A stretch of DNA of 64,000 nucleotides from JAIQFV01 sp041494885 (GCA_041494885.1 JBGQBO010000007.1:1-64000); one strand, 5' to 3'. Shown: positions 45,568 to 54,326, counted from the stretch's first letter. Numbers and translations: made by a program. Notes: a model not told the origin generated them from the letters alone.

Positions 45568-46347
45568 ATGGCCCCAAAGCGAAAACCAAAGCTGGCCGTT
45601 TGGAAGTTTGCCTCCTGCGATGGCTGCCAATTGAGCCTGCTGGACTGTGAAGACGAGCTGCTCGAGGTGGTGGGAGCCATCGAGATTGCCAACTTTCCCG
45701 AAGCCTCCCGCGCTGTGGTCAACGGGCCGTATGACCTCTCCCTGGTGGAAGGTTCCATTACCACTCCGCACGACGCGGAACGGATCCATAAGGTCCGCCG
45801 TGCCTCAAAATTCCTGGTGACCATCGGCGCGTGCGCCACCGCCGGAGGCATCCAGGCGCTCCGTAACTTTACGGACGTTCAGCGGTACATTCCCATTGTT
45901 TATGCCTCGCCCCAGTACATTGAAACGCTCAACAAATCCACGCCCATTGCGGATCATGTGTTCGTGGACTTCCAGCTTCGTGGCTGCCCCATCAGCAAGC
46001 TCCAACTGGTCGAAGTCCTTAGCGCCTTCCTCAATGGCCGGAAGCCGAGTACTCCCACCTATGGCGTGTGCATGGAATGTAAACGACGTGGAACGGTGTG
46101 CGTGATGGCGGCACAGGGAGCCATCTGTCTGGGACCGGTCACCCAGGCGGGATGTGGGGCTATCTGCCCCTCCTACTCCCGCGGTTGTTACGGCTGCTTC
46201 GGGCCGAAAGAAATTCCGAACACCGATTCGTTGAGCCGATGGTGGAGCAACCACGGGATGAAGGATCGGGACATCATGCGGACGTACCGGGGGATTAACG
46301 CTTATGCGGAGGCGTTCCGCCGGGAGAGTGAGGCCCACGAAAAATAG
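45568..46347 (+). CDS. Group 3b [NiFe]-hydrogenase small subunit
   Basis: The 259-residue protein lacks a signal peptide, so it is cytoplasmic. Proximal cluster ligands begin in KFASCDGCQLSLLDCEDELL. Further cysteines follow in VTIGACATAGGIQALRN, FQLRGCPISKLQ, GVCMECKRRGTVCV and GAICPSYSRGCYGCFGP, giving three [4Fe-4S] sites in the NuoB-like arrangement of group 3 enzymes. It mediates electron flow from the Ni-Fe site. The next gene encodes the large subunit, with a hairpin between the two. Confidence 0.94.
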   Translation: MAPKRKPKLAVWKFASCDGCQLSLLDCEDELLEVVGAIEIANFPEASRAVVNGPYDLSLVEGSITTPHDAERIHKVRRASKFLVTIGACATAGGIQALRNFTDVQRYIPIVYASPQYIETLNKSTPIADHVFVDFQLRGCPISKLQLVEVLSAFLNGRKPSTPTYGVCMECKRRGTVCVMAAQGAICLGPVTQAGCGAICPSYSRGCYGCFGPKEIPNTDSLSRWWSNHGMKDRDIMRTYRGINAYAEAFRRESEAHEK

Positions 46348-46369
46348 AGCGGCTTGCAGGAATTTACTT

Positions 46370-46394
46370 TAAGGCGAGCAGCCTGCTCGCCTTA
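46370..46394. repeat. Intercistronic GGCG hairpin between hydrogenase subunit genes
   Basis: Perfect 11-base arms (TAAGGCGAGCA and TGCTCGCCTTA) surround a GCC loop, placed between the small and large subunit genes. No T-tract follows, so it is more likely a repeat insertion or mRNA-stability element than a terminator. Confidence 0.7.
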
Positions 46395-46434
46395 GTACAG
46401 GACGATTTTGACAATCACTGGAGAGGCACATCCT

Positions 46435-47787
46435 ATGAAGGCTGCGAAGGCTCGGGGAAAGAAATTGGAAGTGGATCTTCTGGCCCGGGTTGAGGGAGAA
46501 GGCGGCTTGTTCATCAAGCTGCAAGGCGGCGCCGTGACCGAGGTCCGATTCAATATTTTCGAGCCGCCCCGGTTCTTCGAAGCATTCCTGCGGGGCCGGC
46601 ACTACTCCGAAGTTCCAGACATCGTGGCTCGCATCTGCGGGATCTGTCCCATCGCCTATCAGATGAGTGCGGTGCACGCCATTGAATCGGCCTTCGACGT
46701 GAAAGTGAGCGGGCCGCTCCGAACTCTGCGCCGTCTGCTCTATTGCGGAGAATGGATTGAAAGCCATGCCCTGCACATCTACATGTTGCACGCGCCCGAT
46801 TTCCTCGGTTACCAGGATGTCATCCAGATGGCGAAGGACCATGCCGAGGTGGTCGAGCGCGCCCTGAAACTGAAGAAGATCGGGAATGAACTGGTCAGCC
46901 TTCTGGGCGGACGTGAGATTCACCCGGTCAGCGTTCGCGTGGGAGGGTTCTACAGGGTTCCGGCGAAGAAGGAATTAGTGCCCCTCGCGGAAAAACTCAA
47001 ATGGGCCCGGGACGCGGCCCTCGATACCGTACAGTGGACGGCTGATCTTCCCTTCCCCGAGTTCGAGCAGGATTACGAGTTTGTGGCCTTACACCACCCC
47101 GAGGAGTACCCCTTCAATGAAGGAAGGTTGATTTCCAATAAGGGTCTGAACATCGCCGTCCGCGAATACGATCATCACTTCGTCGAAGAACACGTCGAGC
47201 ACTCCAATGCCCTGCACTCTCAACTGAAGGTGCGTGGGCCGTACTTGGTGGGACCCCTGGCCCGCTACAACCTCAATTTTGAACAGCTTTCACCCCTGGC
47301 CCAGGATGCCGCGCGCGCCGCCGGTCTTCCCGCCGTGTGTCGCAATCCTTTTCAAAGCATCGTGGTGCGTGCGATTGAGACGCTTTATGCCTGCGATGAA
47401 GCCTTGAGAATCATCGAGGGCTACGAAGTACCGAATCGGCCCTTTGTGGAAGTCCAGCCCCATGCGGCGACCGGGTTTGCATGCACAGAAGCGCCGCGCG
47501 GAATCCTCTATCACCGCTACGATATTGATGACAATGGCTTGATCACGGATGCAAAGATCGTCCCCCCCACTTCTCAAAATCAGAAGACCATCGAGGGGGA
47601 CCTGCGTCAATTTGTAACCCGAAATATCAATCTACCGAAGGACAAACTGACTTGGCAGTGTGAGCAAGTGGTACGCAACTACGATCCGTGCATCTCTTGC
47701 GCCACCCATTTTCTCAAGTTGAACATCGAGCAGAGCGAACCAGAAGATGAGCCGGCCGTCCCTCCGCCGACGACCGCGACGCTCTGA
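46435..47787 (+). CDS. Group 3b [NiFe]-hydrogenase large subunit
   Basis: The 450-residue protein carries both nickel-ligand motifs: ARICGICPIAYQMSAVHAIE (RxCGxC) near the N-terminus and DPCISCATHFLKL (DPCxxCxxH) near the C-terminus, where a maturation protease would cut after the histidine region. It shows group 3 features rather than the longer group 1 fold, for example FTRVEGEG-like LLARVEGEGGLFIKLQGG at the start and GRLISNKGLNIAVREYDHHF. ATG 46435 is chosen, with GGAGAGG upstream. The preceding hairpin sits within this operon. Confidence 0.94.
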   Translation: MKAAKARGKKLEVDLLARVEGEGGLFIKLQGGAVTEVRFNIFEPPRFFEAFLRGRHYSEVPDIVARICGICPIAYQMSAVHAIESAFDVKVSGPLRTLRRLLYCGEWIESHALHIYMLHAPDFLGYQDVIQMAKDHAEVVERALKLKKIGNELVSLLGGREIHPVSVRVGGFYRVPAKKELVPLAEKLKWARDAALDTVQWTADLPFPEFEQDYEFVALHHPEEYPFNEGRLISNKGLNIAVREYDHHFVEEHVEHSNALHSQLKVRGPYLVGPLARYNLNFEQLSPLAQDAARAAGLPAVCRNPFQSIVVRAIETLYACDEALRIIEGYEVPNRPFVEVQPHAATGFACTEAPRGILYHRYDIDDNGLITDAKIVPPTSQNQKTIEGDLRQFVTRNINLPKDKLTWQCEQVVRNYDPCISCATHFLKLNIEQSEPEDEPAVPPPTTATL

Positions 47788-48092
47788 TCAGGGGGGAGAG
47801 CAGATGTCGTCGCACTTTGTTCTGGTGAATTATCTTTAAATCTATTCGCTTGTGAAATTTTTCTCTTTTCTGAATTGAATTGTTGTATACTGAACCCGCA
47901 TTCAGAGGATTGCTTCTGGAAGCAGTCGATTGAGAGCCCACCAAGACTGAATCCGGCGCAATCCCTCGAAAAAATCCAACGCTGCAGAGACTAACCCGCA
48001 GGTCAATCATGAGACTCCCTAATGCTTCTTCTTCCCCGGCCGTGCCGTCTTTGCCGTCATTCAATCACAAACCCGGTTTTTCTCCACAAGAC
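47788..48092. other. Spacer between hydrogenase structural genes and protease genes
   Basis: An AT-rich stretch at 47826-47895 contains TATACT-like -10 sequence near 47887, which may give the proteases their own promoter. The frame of the protease extends upstream to ATG 48009 through a Ser/Pro-rich segment of doubtful reality. Confidence 0.4.
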
Positions 48093-48590
48093 ATGAAGAA
48101 GACAGATCCGATGAGTTTGAAGTATTCTCTTTCCCCGGGTGAGATCGTGGTCATCGGGTTCGGCGATCCCTTGCGCGGGGATGATGCCGTTGGGCATAAA
48201 ATCGCAGAACGAATTCTCCAATGGGGCCTGCCTGAGGTTCGTGTCATCGCCACTCCTCGTTTGACCGCTGAACTCTCTGAAGCGTTGGGCCGGGCCCATC
48301 TCGCCATATTTGTTCATGCCACACCCCCCTCCCGCGGAGACGAAGTCGCGGCTTGTGCCTTGGACCCCTGCCCTTCCAAGATTACCTCATCCCATGTCGA
48401 AGACCCCTGTGTTCTCCTTTCGATTACCCACGCAACATACGGTCGCTATCCTTATGCTTGGTGTATTGGTGTCCCCGCGGTAAACTTTGATTTCGGTCAG
48501 AATCTCTCGCCCGAGGCCGAACATGGGATAGGGGTCGCGCTGGAACGTATCAACCACATGATCGAAGAGAATTGCAACCTTCCCGTGTAA
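48093..48590 (+). CDS. Hydrogenase maturation protease family protein
   Basis: The product (165 residues from ATG 48093, 159 from 48111, or 193 from 48009) carries IVVIGFGDPLRGDDAVGHKI, the GxGxxxxxDD nickel-probing region of HycI/HyaD proteases, and LLSITHATYGRYPYAWCIGV. The usual metal-binding aspartate in the middle (e.g. VDAxD) reads IFVHATPPSRGDE, and the canonical histidine is less clear, so it may be divergent. It lies directly before a second maturation protease gene. The start is uncertain because no strong ribosome site was found. Confidence 0.75.
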   Translation: MKKTDPMSLKYSLSPGEIVVIGFGDPLRGDDAVGHKIAERILQWGLPEVRVIATPRLTAELSEALGRAHLAIFVHATPPSRGDEVAACALDPCPSKITSSHVEDPCVLLSITHATYGRYPYAWCIGVPAVNFDFGQNLSPEAEHGIGVALERINHMIEENCNLPV

Positions 48591-48595
48591 ACAAG

Positions 48596-49156
48596 ATGCT
48601 CCGGTGGCGTGCAGATCCTGTCAAGGGGCCCCGATTGAACCGCACCCTCGAATCCCCTCATTCACCATCCCGATCCGAATCAGTCCTCGTCATCGGGGTC
48701 GGCAATCCCGATCGCGGCGACGATGCTGTGGGCCTGCTGGTCGCGCGCGAGGTCGCACAATTGGGTTTAGCGGGCGTTGACGTTGTTGAGAGTCAGGGGG
48801 ACGTTTCACAACTCCTTGAACTCTTCCAGCGCCATCACACGGTTTTCGTGATTGATGCCATCGGTTCCGGGAACCCCGCGGGCACGATCTTTTGCTTCGA
48901 GGCGAATGGGGCTTTGCTGCCCCGGAATTTTTCCTCCGGCTCAACACATGCCCTGGGATTGGCTGTCGCCATTGATCTCGCCCAGACCCTGAACCAGCTT
49001 CCTCCACGACTCATGGTCTTGGGAGTTGTCGGACAGAACTTCGCCATCGGCTCGCCTGCTTCCTCAGCCGTCGAAAAGGCCATCCCTGAAGTCGTCGACC
49101 GCATTTCAAAAGAGATTCGGGCCATTGGAAAAACACAAAGAGATCGAGCGAAATGA
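48596..49156 (+). CDS. Hydrogenase maturation protease
   Basis: The 186-residue protein has VLVIGVGNPDRGDDAVGLLV, VFVIDAIGSGNPAGTIFCFE (catalytic metal-site Asp), a His in SGSTHALGLAVAIDLAQTLN and VLGVVGQNFAIGSPASSAVE, matching HycI/HyaD family endopeptidases that trim the large-subunit C-terminus after nickel insertion. ATG 48596 follows the previous stop by five bases, and a TTG at 48572 is the alternative. One of the two proteases probably serves this operon. Confidence 0.85.
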   Translation: MLRWRADPVKGPRLNRTLESPHSPSRSESVLVIGVGNPDRGDDAVGLLVAREVAQLGLAGVDVVESQGDVSQLLELFQRHHTVFVIDAIGSGNPAGTIFCFEANGALLPRNFSSGSTHALGLAVAIDLAQTLNQLPPRLMVLGVVGQNFAIGSPASSAVEKAIPEVVDRISKEIRAIGKTQRDRAK

Positions 49157-49227
49157 AATTCTTGTGAACAGAAAACATCGCCCCGACGATAAGAGGAGAG
49201 AATTTGAATAGAGGAGCATGATTCTAA

Positions 49228-49325
49228 GGTCAGGAATCAGGAATAGCTGGACAATCCGAAATCAAAAATCCGAAATCCGAGATACTTGGACAATCCGAAT
49301 TCCAAAATCCGCAATCCGAAATCGA
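49228..49325. repeat. AATCCGAAATC word repeats
   Basis: Several copies of AATCCGAAATC, AATCCGAATTC and AATCCGCAATC alternate with CTTGGACAAT or CTGGACAAT between the protease gene and the radical SAM gene. They are the inverse of words seen at 4053-4350. Confidence 0.6.
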
Positions 49326-49326
49326 C

Positions 49327-50229
49327 ATGTCCCCTGCATACCTAGACCGGCTTTCACTCCCTGAACTCAGACAGCGCGCCGCTGAACTTCGCGAGATGCT
49401 CCGGGAATGCATTGTTTGCCCGCGTGAGTGTCGCGCCCGGCGCACCGAAGGCCGAGTTGGAGTTTGCCGGTCGACGGATGAAATCGTCATTTCTCAGGTC
49501 GGCGCTCACTATGGGGAAGAGCCTCCGCTGGTAGGTTGGGGCGGATCGGGGACCATTTTTTTCTCGCGATGTAACCTGTGGTGTCTCTTCTGCCAGAACT
49601 ACGACATTAGTCACCTGGACATCGGGCGACCCATTTCCACCCCGGATCTGGCAGACGCCATGCTCTCACTCCAGCACCGCGGCTGTCATAACATCAATCT
49701 TGTCACCCCGACTCATTTCACTCCTCAGATCGTTGAGGCCCTCGTGATAGCGGTCGAGCGCGGACTTCAGATTCCTCTCGTTTACAACTGCAGCGGCTAT
49801 GAGTCCCACAAGACGCTGCGCCTGCTGGACGGCATCGTCGACATCTACATGCCTGACCTCAAGTATTCAAACAACGACCATGCCCGCAAGTACTCCGGCG
49901 TCAAGGGTTACTGGGATGTGGCTCAGCCCGCCCTCCAGGAAATGCACCGTCAGGTCGGTGACCTGATCATGGATCGCCGCGGTGTGGCGCAGCGTGGGCT
50001 TCTGGTGCGGCATCTTGTCCTCCCCAATGGCCTGGCGGGCTCCCGTGGCGTTCTCGATTTTCTCGCCCAAGGAGTCTCCCTCGACACCTACCTCAACATC
50101 ATGGATCAATATCATCCGGAGTTTAAGGCCTCGAACTATCGTGAACTAAATCGCGGCATCAGCTCGAGAGAATTCAACGAGGTCGTGGAATACGCCCGCC
50201 AAATCGGTCTGCATCGGGGATTTGAGTGA
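49327..50229 (+). CDS. Radical SAM protein, PflA/AmmeMemoRadiSam-like
   Basis: The 300-residue protein has the radical SAM motif in SRCNLWCLFCQNYDIS (CxxxCxxC), and an extra N-terminal cysteine set CIVCPRECRARRTEGRVGVC followed by SQVGAHYGEEPPLVGWGGSG, the arrangement seen in PflA-related proteins of unknown target. Its later sequence, YMPDLKYSNNDHARKYSGVK and ASNYRELNRGISSREFNEVV, matches this family. It sits between hydrogenase maturation genes and a sigma-54 activator, so a role in the hydrogenase system is possible but unproven. ATG 49327 lacks a strong ribosome site. Confidence 0.85.
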   Translation: MSPAYLDRLSLPELRQRAAELREMLRECIVCPRECRARRTEGRVGVCRSTDEIVISQVGAHYGEEPPLVGWGGSGTIFFSRCNLWCLFCQNYDISHLDIGRPISTPDLADAMLSLQHRGCHNINLVTPTHFTPQIVEALVIAVERGLQIPLVYNCSGYESHKTLRLLDGIVDIYMPDLKYSNNDHARKYSGVKGYWDVAQPALQEMHRQVGDLIMDRRGVAQRGLLVRHLVLPNGLAGSRGVLDFLAQGVSLDTYLNIMDQYHPEFKASNYRELNRGISSREFNEVVEYARQIGLHRGFE

Positions 50230-50282
50230 GCCGTCATCTGAAGGTTTGACTCGCACAAGCTGAAAAGGTATATTGCCAATTC

Positions 50283-51296
50283 ATGACGCATGCTCAACCC
50301 TTGCGCGCCGCCGCAAGATCCATGGTGCATTCACTCTCATTAATCACCCGCAACGAGACCTTGCGCTCGATCCTCGCGCGTGTGGACACCCTTGCCGCGT
50401 CTGACAGCTCGGTCCTGTTGATTGGTGAAACGGGGGTCGGAAAGGAACTTTTCGCGGAATACATCCACCGCACCAGTAACCGCGCCGAGCGGCCACTGGT
50501 CAAGGTCGGGCTGGCTGCCCTTCCTCATGAGCTGCTGGAAACTGAACTCTTCGGGCATGAGAGAGGGGCTTTTACCAGTGCACACAATGAGAAGAAGGGG
50601 CTGTTTGAGCTCTCCGATCGGGGAACCATTTTCCTGGACGACATTGATGACTTCCCGCTGGCCTTGCAGTCCAAGCTGTTACGCGTGCTCGAATCTCATG
50701 AGGTCATGCGGGTCGGAGGGACCACTCCGATTCCCGTCGACATCCGGTTGATCACGGCCACCAAGGTCGACTTGAAGGAACTGGTCAACCGGGGAATCTT
50801 TCGTGCCGACCTGTACTACCGCATCAATGTCGTGCCCATCTCCATTCCGCCTATGCGGGAGCGCCGCGACGACATTCCTTTACTGATCGAACATTTCCTG
50901 CGCCGGTTCGCACCCGACAAACAGCTTGTTCCCGCGGAAGATGCCTTGCGGGCGATGGTGGGTTACTCGTGGCCGGGAAACGTCCGCGAGTTGCGAAACG
51001 TCGTGCAGAGGATGGCGCTCTTTGCCTCGGAAACAATCCAACTGAAAGATCTCCCGCCTGAGATTCGCACCGACGATCCCCTCCAGCTTCTCGTCAAGAG
51101 CTGTCACCAATGCCTCGTGGATGACCACATGTCGTACGATCAGGTGATCGCCTGCCTGGAAACCAATCTTCTTCGCCAGGCCCTCGATCAGGCCGGAGGC
51201 AACCGCGCCCAGGCCGCCAAGGCGCTGGGCATGAGTCTGTCAACTTTTCGAGATAAGTTAAAGAAATATCATTTGGACGACACGGAGAAAACTTAG
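50283..51296 (+). CDS. Sigma-54-dependent transcriptional activator without sensory domain
   Basis: The 337-residue protein starts almost directly with the AAA+ domain: Walker A LLIGETGVGKELFAEYIHR, the sigma-54 contact loop GHERGAFTSAHNEKKGLFEL (GAFTSA instead of GAFTGA), Walker B GTIFLDDIDDFPLALQSKLL, arginine-finger region ADLYYRINVVPISIPPMRER. A Fis-type helix-turn-helix ends it (ALDQAGGNRAQAAKALGMSL). There is no receiver or GAF domain, so it may be controlled by expression or a partner. The nearest sigma-54 promoter seen lies at 56789, upstream of the uptake hydrogenase genes. It likely activates them. Confidence 0.92.
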   Translation: MTHAQPLRAAARSMVHSLSLITRNETLRSILARVDTLAASDSSVLLIGETGVGKELFAEYIHRTSNRAERPLVKVGLAALPHELLETELFGHERGAFTSAHNEKKGLFELSDRGTIFLDDIDDFPLALQSKLLRVLESHEVMRVGGTTPIPVDIRLITATKVDLKELVNRGIFRADLYYRINVVPISIPPMRERRDDIPLLIEHFLRRFAPDKQLVPAEDALRAMVGYSWPGNVRELRNVVQRMALFASETIQLKDLPPEIRTDDPLQLLVKSCHQCLVDDHMSYDQVIACLETNLLRQALDQAGGNRAQAAKALGMSLSTFRDKLKKYHLDDTEKT

Positions 51297-51636
51297 GGTC
51301 TGATCATTTCCCCCCGATGTTTCCACTGGCAGCAATTTTCAGTTTTCGAATCCAAACGGGACGGAACAAAACAGGGCTAATTTGCATCAATTGGCCCTTT
51401 ACCAAAGCGGCCTGAAGCCAGCATCAGTAAAGGGCTGAAGGCACCTCGTTGGAGATTTCTTGCCAGTGAATCCGCAAGGCTTATTGATAGGTGACTAATC
51501 CTTACCCTGATCCGGTCCGCAGGACTTAAGGGCCAGATCGCGACCCAGTGGCAGGATCACAGTCCCCCTCGGCGGGCTTGGGTGCGTACAGCCCGCTGGT
51601 TTGCCGGCGGGAAAGCCCACCACCCATCGGTTTTTC
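51297..51636. other. Spacer after the sigma-54 activator gene
   Basis: I see no gene. The region leads into the hairpin cluster at 51637 without a recognisable terminator. Confidence 0.4.
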
Positions 51637-51793
51637 ACCCCGATTCATCGGGGTTGATCTCCTGCCTAGGTCGGCCGTTAACGACCGACCCCATCCCCAC
51701 CAACCCCGATGAATCGGGGTAAGGACTTTAGCTCGCCTGCTCCCGCCGCTGAAGCGGCGGGCTGTATTAGGACAAGTCCCCTCGAAGGGGACT
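51637..51793. repeat. Cluster of four short hairpins
   Basis: Palindromes lie at 51637-51654 (ACCCCGAT TC ATCGGGGT), 51703-51720 (ACCCCGAT GA ATCGGGGT), 51743-51760 (CCGCCGCT GA AGCGGCGG) and 51775-51793 (AGTCCCCT, AGGGGACT). Another palindrome-like stretch near 51670-51690 contains GTTAAC. The first two share the CCGATGAATCGG core of hairpins at 740 and 4356. Confidence 0.75.
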
Positions 51794-51883
51794 CGCGTGC
51801 CCCGGCGGTGACTCTCAATTTCCGAACCCGAACGAGCCCAACCAAACAGGACAAAACGAATCAAACCCGGACATGGCTTGGAA

Positions 51884-51968
51884 TTGCGCCCAACCTTGAC
51901 AATCCCTTGGACACGCAAGAGAATGGCCGCTGTTGTTGAAAGTTTTGGAAGTGAAATAGGCTGGTCAG
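51884..51968. repeat. 85-bp direct repeat, copy 1
   Basis: It aligns gaplessly, at about 90% identity, with 52741-52825, starting TTGCGCCCAACC and ending AATAGGCTGGTCAG in both. The two copies bracket the GlcG/HbpS-like gene. Confidence 0.8.
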
Positions 51969-52039
51969 CATACTCATAGTTGGGCCGATTAACGGCCCGA
52001 CATTATCTCCGCGTTACAACCCAAAAGGAGGAAGCAGTC

Positions 52040-52549
52040 ATGTTCCAGAAGCCATTCGGAATGTCGTTCGTCACCGCCGCGCTGCTTGCCATGGCTGCTT
52101 TGCCTGTCATGGCTCAAGTGCCTTTCCCTCCTCCGCCGCAAATCCCATACGGCCTATCGGTCAGTACTGAAAGCGCCAAAAACGCGGCTGGGGCATCGAT
52201 TGCTGAGGCACGGAAAAACAAATGGAACATGGCGATCGCCATCGTCGATACCGGTGGCTATCTCGTATACTTCGAAAAGATGCAGGACACCCAGACAGGA
52301 AGTGTCGACTTGGCCATCGAGAAAGCGCGTACCTCAGCCCTGTTCCGGCGACCCACGAAAGTTTTTCAGGACGGTGTAGCCGCCGGCGGCGAGGGTCTTC
52401 GCTTGTTGCGTCTCACAGGTGCAATTCCGAATGAGGGCGGTGTTCCAATTATCGTGGGAGGAAAGGTCATCGGGGCTGTCGGAGTCTCGGGTGGCAGCGT
52501 CGAGCAAGACGGTCAAGTGGCCAAAGCTGGTGCGAACGCCCTCAAGTAG
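52040..52549 (+). CDS. Exported GlcG/HbpS-like haem-binding family protein
   Basis: The 169-residue protein has a signal peptide (MSFVTAALLAMAALPVMAQ) and then a GlcG/PduO/HbpS domain: SAKNAAGASIAEARKNKWNM, AIVDTGGYLVYFEKMQDTQT, AIEKARTSALFRRPTKVFQD, EGGVPIIVGGKVIGAVGVSG. HbpS-type relatives bind haem and sense redox state. GlcG-type functions are poorly known. AAAGGAGG precedes ATG 52040 by nine bases. The gene is flanked by direct repeats, which suggests a mobile or duplicated segment. Confidence 0.9.
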   Translation: MFQKPFGMSFVTAALLAMAALPVMAQVPFPPPPQIPYGLSVSTESAKNAAGASIAEARKNKWNMAIAIVDTGGYLVYFEKMQDTQTGSVDLAIEKARTSALFRRPTKVFQDGVAAGGEGLRLLRLTGAIPNEGGVPIIVGGKVIGAVGVSGGSVEQDGQVAKAGANALK

Positions 52550-52740
52550 GAGGCACAAGTTGGGCGGCCCAACTACAGCATGAAGGTGAGGGCTACGGAT
52601 CAAAATTCAACTTATTGAGTCTTGAGGCGTGGCCCTAACATCGTTCCATGCTCGTTCCGTCCGACAGACGCGCTTCCCACGCACAACCCGTCGCAGCCAT
52701 AACGGGATTATGCCGACCAGCATTTGTCGACCACGAGGCG

Positions 52741-52825
52741 TTGCGCCCAACCTCGACAATCCCTTGGACAGGCAAGAAAATGGCCGCAGTTGTTGGAAGT
52801 TTCGGACTTGAAATAGGCTGGTCAG
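52741..52825. repeat. 85-bp direct repeat, copy 2
   Basis: This is the second copy of 51884-51968. The 188-bp inverted-repeat element begins one base after it at 52827. Confidence 0.8.
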
Positions 52826-52826
52826 G

Positions 52827-53014
52827 GTGAAAGGAGTCAGACCTGGACATCGGACGAACCGGAGCTGGTGCTGAAGAGCCCTGCATGGAGTTATTGGCGC
52901 TGCCTGACTCGCCCTCAACAATGGCTGACCACCTTGCTGACTTGACTGAGTTCCTGTCGCGCGACCCCCTTTACCCATTTGTCCCAACGTCCTATGTGCA
53001 GGTCTTACCCGTTT
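52827..53014. mobile_element. 188-bp inverted-repeat element, copy 1
   Basis: The ends contain GTCAGACCTGGACATCGGAC on the left and an inverted counterpart (GTCCTATGTGCAGGTCTTACC) on the right. Its interior is clearly homologous to 54364-54551, including GCATGGAGTTATTG and the ACTTGACTG region. There is no ORF that looks real, so it is a non-autonomous element or REP-like unit. Confidence 0.7.
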
Positions 53015-53040
53015 GGCACAAGTCACTCAAGAGGACATGA

Positions 53041-53907
53041 ATGATGATTGAACTAGAAAGACAAAAACAAAAGGCCGATGAGTTTTTGGCACTGCATCAT
53101 GCTCCAACAATTTTCATTCTTCCAAATGCATGGGATGTCGTCAGCGGAAAGATCTTCGAGCTCGAGGGGTTCAAGGCGATCGGCACCACCAGCGCGGGTA
53201 TCGCAGCAACGCTCGGCTATGCCGATGGTCAAAAAATGAGTCTGGCTGAAAACATTGAAGTAGTTCAGCGCATTGTAAATAATACCGCACTGCCTGTGAG
53301 CGCCGATATAGAGGCTGGTTATGCTACTTCCATTGAAGGCGTAGTAAAGGCGGCCCATGCGGCATTGAATGTCGGCGCTGTGGGATTGAATATTGAAGAT
53401 AGCACAGGAGATCCCGCAACTCCTCTTTTCGACAAAGCTCTTCAACGAGACAAAATCAAAGCGATACGAGAAATGGCTGTTGCCAAGGGGATCCACTTGG
53501 TTATCAATGCCCGGACTGATGTCTACTTGGTCCATGATGAATCCACACAGAGTTTGCGTCATGCAATTGACCGTGGCAATGCGTATAAGGAGGCTGGCGC
53601 TGATTGCATATTGGTTCCGGATGTTGGTAGCCTCGACAAAAAGGACATTGCAATTCTTGTCAAGGAGATTGATGCCCCCATCAACATTGTTGCGGGCGCA
53701 ACGATACCCCCCATCTCTGAACTTCAAGATTTGGGTGTCTCGCGCGTGAGCGTCGGTCCGAGGCCAATGAGAGCTGTGCTTAGTTTACTGCGAAAGATCG
53801 CCAAAGAACTGATGACGACAGGAACGTATAAGCTGATGACGGAATCGTCCATCTCCTATTCCGAAGTCAATCAGTGGTTTAACCGAGGAACAAGGAATGA
53901 TACTTAG
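53041..53907 (+). CDS. Isocitrate lyase/PEP mutase family protein
   Basis: The 288-residue TIM-barrel protein carries FILPNAWDVVSGKIFELEGF, GTTSAGIAATLGYADGQ, PVSADIEAGYATSIEGVV (the metal-binding acidic motif), AVGLNIEDSTGDPATPLFDK, LVINARTDVYLVHDES and DCILVPDVGSLDKKDIA. This is the isocitrate lyase/phosphonomutase superfamily branch of 260-290 residues often annotated as oxaloacetate decarboxylase or carboxyPEP phosphonomutase-like. The catalytic loop cysteine of isocitrate lyase is absent, so a lyase or decarboxylase of another 2-oxo acid is likely. Base and codon use are AT-richer than its neighbours. It is flanked by an inverted-repeat element and followed by an attC-like site, suggesting an acquired gene cassette. 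Confidence 0.88.
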   Translation: MMIELERQKQKADEFLALHHAPTIFILPNAWDVVSGKIFELEGFKAIGTTSAGIAATLGYADGQKMSLAENIEVVQRIVNNTALPVSADIEAGYATSIEGVVKAAHAALNVGAVGLNIEDSTGDPATPLFDKALQRDKIKAIREMAVAKGIHLVINARTDVYLVHDESTQSLRHAIDRGNAYKEAGADCILVPDVGSLDKKDIAILVKEIDAPINIVAGATIPPISELQDLGVSRVSVGPRPMRAVLSLLRKIAKELMTTGTYKLMTESSISYSEVNQWFNRGTRNDT

Positions 53908-53912
53908 CAAGC

Positions 53913-53982
53913 GCCTATCACCCGCATCCAGCCGACTCTGTACCGCTACGCTTCGCGATGCGGCTGATGCGCATTGTTAGGC
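53913..53982 (+). other. attC-like integron recombination site
   Basis: A 70-bp imperfect hairpin follows the stop by five bases. The left end has GCCTATC (consensus RYYYAAC with one change) and the right end GTTAGGC (perfect GTTRRRY). Inner arms GCATCCAGCCG and CGGCTGATGC pair with one extrahelical base, the asymmetry that marks the strand used by integron integrases. No integrase is visible in the window. Confidence 0.6.
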
Positions 53983-53999
53983 AGACATGTGGAGGTACG

Positions 54000-54326
54000 A
54001 TGCTCGTTGAAGTAGCGGGGTGCGTCTTCGACGTCGATCAACTTCGGCTATCTCACGGCTACGAAGATCTGGACCCGGTCGCGAAGGAGGCATTCGTCAA
54101 CCATGTCCATATCAAGCGCCCGGACTGCGCTACCCGGGCCGCCTGCATGGTGTCTGCTTGGTCTCGCGAGCTAAGGGCGGGCTGGCCGAAAGCAGCGTTC
54201 AGGATCTACCGTGAGCGCAGTCTCGGAGAAGTGACGATCCGCTTCCATATGATCCGGCACGGTCTTGCGAACTGGACCGAGGCATGCGACGAGATCCTCG
54301 AAATCGGACCTGAAAGCAACCTGTAA
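54000..54326 (+). CDS. Small protein of unknown function in a putative cassette
   Basis: The 108-residue protein has GGAGGT at 53991-53996 just before its ATG and starts 18 bases after the attC-like site. Sequence features are AGCVFDVDQLRLSHGYEDLD, FVNHVHIKRPDCATRAACMV and RIYRERSLGEVTIRFHMIRH. There is no signal peptide, helix or motif I recognise. Cassette arrays typically carry such small orphan genes. The 188-bp element 37 bases downstream interrupts any following attC. Confidence 0.6.
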   Translation: MLVEVAGCVFDVDQLRLSHGYEDLDPVAKEAFVNHVHIKRPDCATRAACMVSAWSRELRAGWPKAAFRIYRERSLGEVTIRFHMIRHGLANWTEACDEILEIGPESNL

